Shown: one piece after another, positions 1-6,702 of the stretch
How the letters are laid out: each line of letters opens with the position of its first letter
Position numbering within the stretch: position 1 is the stretch's first letter
Assembly: GCA_019752235.1 (NCBI GenBank)
Contig: JAIEMI010000241.1
Location: 1-32,623 of the forward strand
From: Rhodospirillaceae bacterium
GTDB taxonomy: Bacteria > Pseudomonadota > Alphaproteobacteria > Rhodospirillales > Rhodospirillaceae
Length of the DNA: 32,623 nucleotides
Reading direction: 5' to 3'
Made by a program: the position numbers and the translations under genes
The notes under the pieces: model-generated
Database searches by the model: none
What the model saw: the letters and a program-made list of their open reading frames with translations, nothing else
What the model was told of the DNA's origin: nothing

Positions 1-87
1 TATCGGCAGCGGGGCCCATCTGGCCGCTGCATCCCTGATGCATCGCTCCCTGTTGCCCGACCATCCTGCAAACGACGCCGGCGATGA

Positions 88-163
88 TGGCGTCCCCAGG
101 GGGATTCGAACCCCCGTTACCGCCGTGAAAGGGCGATGTCCTAGGCCTCTAGACGATGGGGAC
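88..163 (-). tRNA. tRNA-Glu (anticodon UUC), CCA encoded
   Basis: The reverse complement folds as a complete 76-nt tRNA. The acceptor arm GTCCCC pairs with GGGGAC. The anticodon loop is CTTTCAC (anticodon TTC, glutamate). The T arm carries GGTTCGAATCC, the discriminator base is G (91) and the terminal CCA is encoded at 88-90. The sequence follows the well-known bacterial tRNA-Glu pattern, including GTCTAGAGGCC in the D arm. No intron or odd base was seen, and no clear terminator lies in the 87 bases below it. Confidence 0.97.
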
Positions 164-197
164 GCAAGGAGCCTTGCGCTGGGCCGTTGGAGGGGCG

Positions 198-226
198 GTG
201 ATAACGGGTGACGCATCATAAATCAA
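198..226 (-). promoter_or_regulatory. Putative promoter of tRNA-Glu
   Basis: On the minus strand a TTGATT -35 box (221-226) and a TATCAC -10 box (198-203) are separated by exactly 17 bases. Transcription would start near 190 and reach the tRNA 5' end at 163 after a short leader. The call rests only on box match and spacing. Confidence 0.45.
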
Positions 227-471
227 GCCCGGCGGGAGGACTTTTGGCCAGGAAAATGCTCGCATTTCCCGGGGGATGCGGTTTCCCGGGCGGAAAGCGC
301 CGTGCGCAGCTCAGGGCGTTCAGCGCTGGGTTTTTTCCGGCCGGCATAGGGGGCTTCTGGGAACCGCCGTTTTCCGGGCTTTCCGCCGTAATGCTGCGCA
401 TCTCCCGCCGCAGGGTTCCACACCCACCACGCGGGAGGCGGAGGGGTATAGCCAAGGCCATTTTCTAAAGC

Positions 472-497
472 TACTATAAGTAACATTACTGGGAGTA
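472..497 (+). promoter_or_regulatory. Double operator for the BlaI-type repressor
   Basis: Two copies of the dyad TACTnnnAGTA lie in tandem: TACTATAAGTA (472-482) and TACTGGGAGTA (487-497), 15 bases apart. The inner halves also form a dyad, AGTAAcaTTACT (479-490). BlaI/MecI repressors are known to bind TACTA/TAGTA-type dyads and to repress their own gene. The site overlaps the likely -10 region and the GGGAG ribosome binding site (491-495), five bases before the start codon, which fits tight self-repression. Confidence 0.6.
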
Positions 498-502
498 GCA
501 TA

Positions 503-883
503 ATGACGGAACGGCCTCCCGATCTCGGCGATCTTGAGCGCGATGTTATGCAGTTGGTGTGGGCCCATGCACCGATCACCGCCGACGATGTCCGCAAGCG
601 CCTCAAACGCCGCCTGAAGGAGTCCACCATCCGCACGGTCCTGCGCCGTCTCAAGGAGAAGGGCTTCGTGACCTACGTGACGGAGGGGCGGACGTTCGTC
701 TATCGCGCCGCCGAACCCCGTGAGCGCGTTGCCGCCAAAGCCGTGCAGCGGGTGGTGGACTGGCTCTGCGATGGCGCGGTGAGCGAAGTCCTGGTGGGCA
801 TGATCGACACGGCCATGCTGGACGACAAAGAACTGGACGCTTTGGCCAAGAAAATAGACGCGGCGAAAAAAGGGAAGGCGTAA
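503..883 (+). CDS. BlaI/MecI/CopY-family transcriptional repressor
   Basis: This 126-residue protein matches the penicillinase-repressor family in length and layout. The N-terminal winged helix runs from about residue 8 to 75 and includes DLERDVMQLVW, ITADDVRKRL and the recognition-helix stretch STIRTVLRRLKEKGFV, followed by a beta wing ending TFVYRA. The C-terminal helical part (about 76-126) is the usual dimerisation and cleavage segment. The ATG at 503 is chosen for GGGAG eight bases upstream. Family members repress beta-lactamase, metal-stress or respiratory genes and are released when a BlaR1-type protease cleaves them. No intact blaR1 lies next to it. The double TACTnnnAGTA dyad over its own start suggests autoregulation; other targets are unknown. 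Confidence 0.85.
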   Translation: MTERPPDLGDLERDVMQLVWAHAPITADDVRKRLKRRLKESTIRTVLRRLKEKGFVTYVTEGRTFVYRAAEPRERVAAKAVQRVVDWLCDGAVSEVLVGMIDTAMLDDKELDALAKKIDAAKKGKA

Positions 884-990
884 TGCTGTTCCTGCTTCTT
901 GAATCCGCGCGGCTTGCCGCCGCGGGACATTTCCGCCCCCAGGCCGCCGTTTTTTTATGCCGCTTTGAGCTAGGCCGCGGGCGCGGCTAG
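883..990 (+). pseudogene. Possible remnant of a BlaR1/M56-type sensor gene
   Basis: An ATG overlaps the repressor stop codon (TAATG), as in many blaI-blaR1 operons. It opens a 35-codon frame beginning MLFLLLESARLAAAG. That resembles the first membrane helix of proteobacterial M56/BlaR1 proteins (LLLESALR-type starts), but the frame then becomes low-complexity and stops at 990, running into the convergent gene that ends at 987. There is no protease or sensor domain. It may be the stub of a deleted partner gene or chance. Confidence 0.3.
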
Positions 991-1373
991 TGCGCGTGGG
1001 TGCCGCAGAGTTCGATCAAACGGCTGATGGCGATGGCGACATCATTCGCGTCGCTGTGAACGGTAACATTGAGTACGGAGGACGTGTGCGATTTTCCCGC
1101 GATACACTGTTCGCCCTTGCGGCATTCGAAGTGAATTTCCGTGGGTTTGATGACGGACGGGACGATGTCCAGCGACGCCGCATGGAAAACGCCTTCATGT
1201 TCGGCGCCCGGCGCTTTGGCGGCGAACACGCAGCGTTTTTGTTCGGTCAACTTGGTGTTGAGCAGGCTGTTGATGTACCCGACGGTTGCTTCATAGTCGG
1301 GACCATCGGCGCGCGCGGGCGCCGCCATCGCGCAAACGACACCAAAAATGACCGCGAAACCGAGACGACCCAT
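987..1373 (-). CDS. Small secreted protein of unknown function
   Basis: A 128-residue protein starts at the ATG whose complement is 1371-1373, with GAGGAG a few bases upstream. A longer open frame extends further upstream but has no such site. Residues 1-23 form a Sec signal peptide (MGRLGFAVIFG..., cleavage after APARA). The mature part, about 105 residues, has four cysteines (RCVF, ECRKGEQC, LCG) that could form two disulfides in the periplasm. I do not recognise the family. It is convergent with the BlaI-type repressor gene and followed upstream by the SDR gene after about 90 bases. Confidence 0.65.
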   Translation of the reverse strand: MGRLGFAVIFGVVCAMAAPARADGPDYEATVGYINSLLNTKLTEQKRCVFAAKAPGAEHEGVFHAASLDIVPSVIKPTEIHFECRKGEQCIAGKSHTSSVLNVTVHSDANDVAIAISRLIELCGTHAH

Positions 1374-1464
1374 GACACCGCTCCTCACTGATTGCGTATG
1401 ACGCGAGTATGACGTTGGGCCGGTTGTTTGTCGATTTAAGCTGCGTATCAGGTTTGTAACGCGG

Positions 1465-2214
1465 TTAGGTCGAAGCGCCATCCACGGCGACGACCGAACC
1501 GGAGATATTTCCACCTTCGGGCGAAGCGATGAAAACCGCCATGTTCGCGAGTTCGCTGGGTTTTGCCAGCGCCATGCTGGTGCGCGGCAGCGTCGCCAGG
1601 ATTTCAGGGTTGGCATCGGGCGGGAAAGGCACGTCGTACATGGGCGTCTCGATGCCGCCGGGCGCCAGCACGTTGATGCGGACTTTGCGGTCGACGTATT
1701 CCTTTGCCATGGCGCGCGTCATGGCGATCAGCGCGCCTTTGGACGTGCTGTAGGACACCATGTAGGGCACGCCCATGGTGCCGGCGAGCGAAGCGACGTT
1801 GACGATGGAGCCCTGATTCTGGACGAGGAACGGCAATACGGCTTTCGACATCAGGAAGGCGCCGCCGACGTTGATCGCGAGAACCTTGGAGAAGGTCTCG
1901 TAGCTCACCTGTTCGACACGGCCGTGGCTGACGATGCCCGCGGCATTGAACAGCCACTTCGGCGCGCCAAGCTGCGACTGGACCGCGGTTATGGTCGCCG
2001 TGACCTGGGCGGGGTCGCTGATGTCGCAGCGGAAGGCCGCGGCCTTGCCGCCGCCCGCGGTGATGTCTTTGGCGGTTTGCGTGGCGCCGTCCATGTTGAT
2101 ATCCACGGCCGCGACGAAGGCGCCTTCCTGGGCCAGGCGCATACAGATCGCGCGGCCCAGGCCCGAGCCGCCGCCGGTCACGATACCCACGCCGCCTTGC
2201 ATCGAAAGTTGCAC
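1465..2214 (-). CDS. Short-chain dehydrogenase/reductase (SDR)
   Basis: This 249-residue protein is a classical SDR of normal length. It has the cofactor motif TGGGSGLG (13-20), the structural NAAG (90-93), and the catalytic Ser142, Tyr155 and Lys159 (YSTSK). The PGGIETPM segment follows, and the protein ends with the usual GSVVAVDGAS tail. Asp38 at the end of the second strand favours NAD(H) over NADP(H). The start is a GTG with a strong GGGGAGGAAATC site directly before it. It would act in the cytoplasm on an alcohol/ketone pair that cannot be deduced. It appears to be transcribed alone, divergent from the peroxiredoxin gene. Confidence 0.88.
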   Translation of the reverse strand: MQLSMQGGVGIVTGGGSGLGRAICMRLAQEGAFVAAVDINMDGATQTAKDITAGGGKAAAFRCDISDPAQVTATITAVQSQLGAPKWLFNAAGIVSHGRVEQVSYETFSKVLAINVGGAFLMSKAVLPFLVQNQGSIVNVASLAGTMGVPYMVSYSTSKGALIAMTRAMAKEYVDRKVRINVLAPGGIETPMYDVPFPPDANPEILATLPRTSMALAKPSELANMAVFIASPEGGNISGSVVAVDGAST

Positions 2215-2444
2215 GATTTCCTCCCCAAAATTCCAAGCACATCAGTGTAGCGGCACTTTAATGGCACATCCGCCGCGCGCAAGACGGGGTGGCGGGATAC
2301 CATGGTATTGGCCTATTTCGTTAAGTATGGCTCTTTCGCTAAGGTCTCGGCACAAGGCGCTGTGCTGTGAGACTATCGGGGACCAAGCAATTTTGGTTCT
2401 TATGAAGTGTTTCGTTATATGGGGTTTTAGGTCAGGAGGTTATT

Positions 2445-2978
2445 ATGGAAGACCGCAAACTACCGGATGTCGTTTTCAAGACCCGCGTGCGCGACGAAAG
2501 CATCGGCGGGCCCAATCCGTTCCGTTGGCAGGACAAAACCACGGCCGCGTATTTCGCGGGCAAGCGCATTGCCGTGTTTTCGCTGCCGGGCGCGTTCACG
2601 CCGACCTGCTCGTCCAAGCAGTGCCCGGCTTATGATGCGCTCTATGCTGACATCTTGAAGCTCGGCATCGACGAGGTCTATTGCATCAGCGTCAATGACG
2701 CCTTCGTGATGTTCCAGTGGGCGAAAAACCTCGGCTTGAAAAACGTCAAGTTCATCCCCGACGGGTCGGGCCATTTCACGCGCCGCATGGGCATGCTGAT
2801 CAATAAAGAGCATCTGGGCTTCGGCTACCGCAGCTGGCGCTATTCCATGATCGTGAAGGACGGCGTCATCGAGAAATGGTTTGAAGAGCCCGGCATCAAC
2901 GATGCGGGCACGGATGAAGACCCGTATGAGGTCACCGATCCGGAGACCATGATCACGTACCTGAAGTCCGCGGCCTGA
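2445..2978 (+). CDS. Peroxiredoxin, Prx5-like (AhpC/TSA superfamily)
   Basis: This 177-residue thiol peroxidase carries the Prx5 signature PGAFTPTCS with the peroxidatic Cys55. It would reduce hydrogen peroxide or organic hydroperoxides in the cytoplasm. Two further cysteines are present: Cys60 (SSKQC), only five residues after the peroxidatic one, and one in VYCISVND near residue 81. The second is at a common Prx5 position. There is no fused glutaredoxin domain, so a separate thiol donor is needed. The start is fixed by AGGAGG just upstream. The 230-base leader region contains TTTCGTTAAG (2316-2325) and TTTCGCTAAG (2334-2343), a near-perfect direct repeat 18 bases apart that could be a regulator site. 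Confidence 0.9.
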   Translation: MEDRKLPDVVFKTRVRDESIGGPNPFRWQDKTTAAYFAGKRIAVFSLPGAFTPTCSSKQCPAYDALYADILKLGIDEVYCISVNDAFVMFQWAKNLGLKNVKFIPDGSGHFTRRMGMLINKEHLGFGYRSWRYSMIVKDGVIEKWFEEPGINDAGTDEDPYEVTDPETMITYLKSAA

Positions 2979-3067
2979 CTTTCACGGCTGCGGAAACCTC
3001 CGCTATTTCCTACAATCAGGGGCTTTGCCGCGGGCATAGTCTATCCATCGATTGTTTGGAGTGAGCC

Positions 3068-3940
3068 ATGAGTCTCGGCCCAACGTCTCAGACTTATTTT
3101 TCACAGCGCTTGCGCCTGCACTACGTGGATTGGGGCAATCACGGCGCGCCGCCGCTGCTTCTGATTCACGGGGGCAGGGACCATTGCCGCAGCTGGGACT
3201 GGGCGGCCGAACGGCTGCGCGATGAATTCCACGTCATCGCGGTGGATTTGCGCGGTCACGGTGATTCGGAATGGGCCTCGGGCAGCAGTTATCCGCTCGC
3301 CGAGTTCATCTATGACATCGCGCAGCTGGTGGAACAGAAGCAGCTCAAGCCGCTGTCGATTTTGAGTCACTCCATGGGCGGAGCCATCAGTCTCATGTTC
3401 ACCGGCGCGTATCCCGCGGCGGTGCGCAAGCTGGCGGTGATCGAAGGCATCTTCTGGTCGCCGTCGGAATTCGAGCGGCGGCAGGGCGCACCCATCGCCG
3501 GGCGGATCACGCGGTGGGTCGAACAACTGCGCGAATTATCCGGACGGCCGCCCCGGCGCTATGCCTCCCTGGACGAAGCCGTGAAACGCATGCGCGCGGA
3601 AAACCCGCGCCTCAATGCCGATCAGGCCGAACACCTCACCGTGCATGGCATGAATCAGAACGAGGATGGGTCTTTTAGCTGGAAGTTCGACAACTATATC
3701 CGGGCGCTGGCGCCGTTCAATTTGCCCGTGCGCGACGTCACGGCCCTCTGGGAGGGAATCACATGTCCGACGTTGCTGATCCGCGGCAGCGAAAGCGAAG
3801 CCAGTGATCCGGCCACGGACGGTTCGCTGCGGTTCTTTAAAAATGCCCGCACCCTGACGGTGCAGGGCGCGGGCCATTGGGTGCATCACGACAAGCTGGA
3901 CGAATTGATCGCGGCTGTCGGATTATTCTTAAAGGATTAA
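3068..3940 (+). CDS. Alpha/beta-fold hydrolase
   Basis: A 290-residue protein with the full alpha/beta-hydrolase pattern: oxyanion HGG in LLLIHGG (about 32-38), the DLRGHG segment, nucleophile elbow SHSMGG with Ser102, and late His270 in GAGHWVHHD. The acid residue is probably in the LIRGSESEASD region. A lid of about 80 residues lies between strands 6 and 7. There is no signal peptide, so it acts in the cytoplasm. The family includes esterases, epoxide hydrolases and C-C bond hydrolases, and nothing here fixes the substrate. The start follows GGAGTGAGCC at a good distance. It lies 89 bases after the peroxiredoxin gene and could be read from the same promoter. Confidence 0.87.
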   Translation: MSLGPTSQTYFSQRLRLHYVDWGNHGAPPLLLIHGGRDHCRSWDWAAERLRDEFHVIAVDLRGHGDSEWASGSSYPLAEFIYDIAQLVEQKQLKPLSILSHSMGGAISLMFTGAYPAAVRKLAVIEGIFWSPSEFERRQGAPIAGRITRWVEQLRELSGRPPRRYASLDEAVKRMRAENPRLNADQAEHLTVHGMNQNEDGSFSWKFDNYIRALAPFNLPVRDVTALWEGITCPTLLIRGSESEASDPATDGSLRFFKNARTLTVQGAGHWVHHDKLDELIAAVGLFLKD

Positions 3941-3969
3941 TGTACCGCGTGCATGGCGTGGGGGACGCT

Positions 3970-4004
3970 CATCTCAACGCCGTGAGATGCAGTCCCGCAG
4001 GACT
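3970..4004. terminator. Paired hairpins between convergent genes
   Basis: Two adjacent perfect stems lie between the hydrolase stop and the selO stop: CATCTCA/TGAGATG (3970-3976 with 3983-3989) and AGTCC/GGACT (3991-3995 with 4000-4004). Neither is followed by a T-run, so a Rho-independent terminator is not proven. The position suggests a role in ending both transcripts. Confidence 0.3.
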
Positions 4005-4030
4005 CTACAATCAAACCGCTTAAAATGCGA

Positions 4031-5551
4031 TCAAGACGAGCACGATACGCTGAGGTGGCGGAGCGGTTCCGGTGGCGGCGCGGCGAATTCAGCATCACCG
4101 GGGTGCTCGTCAAAAGGTGTCTGCAACACCCGCATGACGCGTTCTAGGACCGTCAGGTCATGGCGGTCCTCGACGGCGCGGATGACGGTTTCCGCGATCC
4201 AATTACGCAGCACATATTTTGGGTTGATGGCATCCATTGAAACGCGCCGGTCGGATGCGGGCAACAGCGGGGCCAGGCCATAACGCTCCAACCATGCGGC
4301 GGCCTCGGGGCGCTGGCCGAGGGAGAACAGCGCCAACCACGCCTCGCGTCCCTCCGGCGTGCCGGCCCGCGACAATAGGCGGAAGGTCAGGGTGTAGTCC
4401 GACGCGCTGTGCATCATGATCTGCAGCAGCTCTTCAGCCATGTCGGCGGTTTGCGGCGTGAAGTCCGCGAAGCCGAGCTTGCGGTGCATGAGCGCCGTGA
4501 AGCGTTCTATGAAGGCGGCTGCAAATCCCGAGAGCGCTTCCTTGAGCGTGTCCGTCTCGATCAGCGTGCTCAGTGCGACCGCCAGAGCCTGCAAATTCCA
4601 GAGCGCGATGCCCGGCTGCTGATCGAAGGCGTAACGGCCGGTGTGATCGGAGTGGTTGCAGATGAAGTGCGGGTCGAAGCCGTCTAAAAATCCGAAGGGG
4701 CCGTAGTCGATGGTAAGCCCGAGGATCGACATATTGTCGGTATTCATGACGCCGTGGGCGAAACCGAAAGCCTGCCACGCCGCCAGCAGGTGCGCGGTCC
4801 GCTGCACGATCTCGCGGAACCATAGCGCGAAACGTTCCTCGCTGCGGGCAAGACCGGAAAAGTGTTCCGCGATGACATGATCGGCCAGCACCCGCACCAG
4901 GTCGGGACGTCCGGCGTGATGGAAGTATTCGAAATGGCCGAAGCGCACGAAGGACGGCGCGAGGCGCGTGACGATGGCGCCCGGTTCGGGCGTTTCGCGA
5001 TAGACCGTCTCGCCGGTGGCGACGACGGACAGCGCGCGCGTTGTGGGGATGCCCAGCGCCGCCATATGTTCGCTGCACAGGTATTCGCGCAACGACGAAC
5101 GCATCACGGCCCGTCCGTCGCCGGAACGGGAGTAGGGCGTATGGCCCGCGCCCTTGAGTTGAATGCCCCAAAGCTCCCGCGCGCGGTTGCGGACTTCGGC
5201 GATCAAGAGCGCGCGTCCGTCGCCCAGGCGCGGGACATACGTGCCGAACTGATGGCCCGAATAGACGGTCGCCAGCGGCTCAAAATTGCCAATACGGTGG
5301 TGCCCCGCGAAAACGCTGGCGAAGGCGGGGTGGCGGAAGGCCGTGGGCGTCATATCCAGCAATGCCGCGGCGGGTGCGCTGGCATGAATCAGCCGCGGCG
5401 CTGTACCGACACGCTCGGGGTTCATAACCGTATAGAATTCCGGCGGCAAACGGCGGGTGTGGGCATCCAGGGACGCGGCAAACAGGGCGGCGGGCGGGGT
5501 TTCACCGCTTGTAACAGAATTGGCCGGAAGGGCGGGCTGTGCGGCGGTCAT
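4031..5551 (-). CDS. selO: Protein adenylyltransferase SelO (YdiU/UPF0061 family)
   Basis: This 506-residue protein is a full-length SelO pseudokinase, a family known to transfer AMP from ATP to Ser, Thr or Tyr of target proteins, with links to redox stress. Diagnostic segments are YSGHQFGTYVPRLGDGRA (nucleotide-binding region), the GRAVMRSSLREYL stretch and the metal-binding and catalytic part HGVMNTDNMSI followed by DYGPFGFLD. The C-terminus ends SVSCSS, keeping the conserved cysteine that replaces the selenocysteine of eukaryotic SelO. It is single-copy here and convergent with the hydrolase gene. The ATG at 5549-5551 has only a weak ribosome binding site. Confidence 0.95.
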   Translation of the reverse strand: MTAAQPALPANSVTSGETPPAALFAASLDAHTRRLPPEFYTVMNPERVGTAPRLIHASAPAAALLDMTPTAFRHPAFASVFAGHHRIGNFEPLATVYSGHQFGTYVPRLGDGRALLIAEVRNRARELWGIQLKGAGHTPYSRSGDGRAVMRSSLREYLCSEHMAALGIPTTRALSVVATGETVYRETPEPGAIVTRLAPSFVRFGHFEYFHHAGRPDLVRVLADHVIAEHFSGLARSEERFALWFREIVQRTAHLLAAWQAFGFAHGVMNTDNMSILGLTIDYGPFGFLDGFDPHFICNHSDHTGRYAFDQQPGIALWNLQALAVALSTLIETDTLKEALSGFAAAFIERFTALMHRKLGFADFTPQTADMAEELLQIMMHSASDYTLTFRLLSRAGTPEGREAWLALFSLGQRPEAAAWLERYGLAPLLPASDRRVSMDAINPKYVLRNWIAETVIRAVEDRHDLTVLERVMRVLQTPFDEHPGDAEFAAPPPEPLRHLSVSCSS

Positions 5552-5591
5552 GACCCGGAACCTATAACGCCCAATTGTCTTAATCCAGCCG

Positions 5592-5620
5592 TTATCAAAC
5601 TTAAGAAATCCCGATAAAAT
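5592..5620 (+). promoter_or_regulatory. Putative promoter of the exported dienelactone-hydrolase-like gene
   Basis: TTATCA (5592-5597) and TAAAAT (5615-5620) are separated by 17 bases, about 60 bases upstream of the chosen start. Both boxes are close to the vegetative consensus and sit in an unusually AT-rich stretch between divergent genes. Confidence 0.4.
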
Positions 5621-5679
5621 ATCGCGGTGAGGACCGCTCCGTCGTGGTGACGGAGGGCTGGCTGGGTAGGGAGAACACC

Positions 5680-6573
5680 ATGAACGACGATAGGGATTTC
5701 GGGCAGGATGAGACGCGCGGCGACGACGTGTCGCGCCGGACCTTCGGGGCGCTTTCGCTGGCGGCCGGGGCGGCCGTGGCGGCGCCGGCGGCTTTCGCCG
5801 CCGCGCCGCTGGAGGTGAAAGAAACCGATGTGCAGATCAAAACGGCCGATGGCATGTGCGACGCCGTGCTGGTGCATCCGGTCAGCGGCACATACCCCGG
5901 CGTGATTATTTGGGTCGATGCGCTGGGTCTGCGTCCCGCATTCCGCGACATGGCTAAGCGCCAGGCAGCCGAAGGTTACACGGTGCTGGTGCCCAATCCG
6001 TATTACCGCCTGACGAAAGCGCCGGGCTTGCCGCCGGGCTTCAGCTTCGAGAAGCCGGAAGACCGCGCGCAGCTTGGCAAACTGATGGGCTCATTGACCC
6101 CCGCATCGGTGACAACGGACGCCGGCGCGTTCATCGCGTTTTTGGACTCGCAACCGGCGATGAAAAAGGGCGCCAAGATCGGTACACACGGCTATTGCAT
6201 GGGCGGCGCGCTCACCATGCGCACCGCGGCGGCCTATCCGGACCGGATTGCGGCCGCGGGCTCGTTCCACGGCGGCGGTCTCGCCACCGACAAACCCGAG
6301 AGCCCGCATCTGCTCATTCCGAAGATGAAGGCGCAGTACCACGTCGCCATCGCTGCCGACGATGACAAGGCGCAGCCCGACGCCAAGGACAAGCTGAAGG
6401 CGGCTTTCGAAGCGGCCAAGCTGAAAGCCGATATCGAGGTCTATGAAGGCGCGCTGCACGGCTGGTGCATGGCCGACATGCCCCCGCGCGCCGGCGTGCC
6501 GCTGTATAACAAAGCCCAGGCGGAACGCGCCTGGGCGAAGCTGTCGGCGCTGTTCAAGACCGCGCTGGCGTAA
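5680..6573 (+). CDS. Tat-exported dienelactone-hydrolase family protein
   Basis: The ATG at 5680 is preferred over an earlier GTG/ATG frame start because AGGGAG lies just before it. The 297-residue product begins with a Tat signal, SRRTFGALSLAAG (about 18-30), ending AFAA, so it is exported folded to the periplasm. The rest is a dienelactone-hydrolase-type alpha/beta hydrolase: nucleophile Cys173 in GYCMGG, the acid in the AADDDKAQPD region and the histidine in ALHGWCM. Family members open lactones or cleave esters. A Tat-exported form with a Cys nucleophile is common in this class of bacteria, but its substrate is unknown. A strong terminator follows, so it is probably a single-gene transcript. 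Confidence 0.88.
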   Translation: MNDDRDFGQDETRGDDVSRRTFGALSLAAGAAVAAPAAFAAAPLEVKETDVQIKTADGMCDAVLVHPVSGTYPGVIIWVDALGLRPAFRDMAKRQAAEGYTVLVPNPYYRLTKAPGLPPGFSFEKPEDRAQLGKLMGSLTPASVTTDAGAFIAFLDSQPAMKKGAKIGTHGYCMGGALTMRTAAAYPDRIAAAGSFHGGGLATDKPESPHLLIPKMKAQYHVAIAADDDKAQPDAKDKLKAAFEAAKLKADIEVYEGALHGWCMADMPPRAGVPLYNKAQAERAWAKLSALFKTALA

Positions 6574-6594
6574 ATAGCTTCTATCCAAGACGCG

Positions 6595-6627
6595 GCGGGG
6601 CGGGCCCTATGGTCCGCCCCGCTTTTT
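6595..6627 (+). terminator. Rho-independent terminator
   Basis: A 12-bp GC-rich stem (6595-6606 with 6611-6622, one G-T pair) closes a four-base CTAT loop and is followed directly by TTTTTCTTT. It ends the transcript of the exported hydrolase and separates it from the patatin fusion gene. Confidence 0.9.
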
Positions 6628-6702
6628 CTTTGCCCTTACCGATTCCTTTAACAATCCCGCCGTAAACCGTTAGATTGTTTGGGGGAATGACGGTGGGGTG
6701 AC

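Larger units (their letters stand above)
164..502. other. Intergenic region without a gene
   Basis: These 339 bases separate the divergent tRNA-Glu and BlaI-type genes. They hold the tRNA promoter at one end and the repressor operator at the other. The middle is GC-rich and contains two TTTCCCGGG copies near 265 and 288. The open frames crossing it look like artefacts of base composition: they have no ribosome binding site and no recognisable protein. Confidence 0.6.

Noticed and set aside
1-87. The end of a coding region at the left window edge
   Set aside because: Short open frames exist on both strands but none shows a recognisable protein end or codon pattern, so no call is made.
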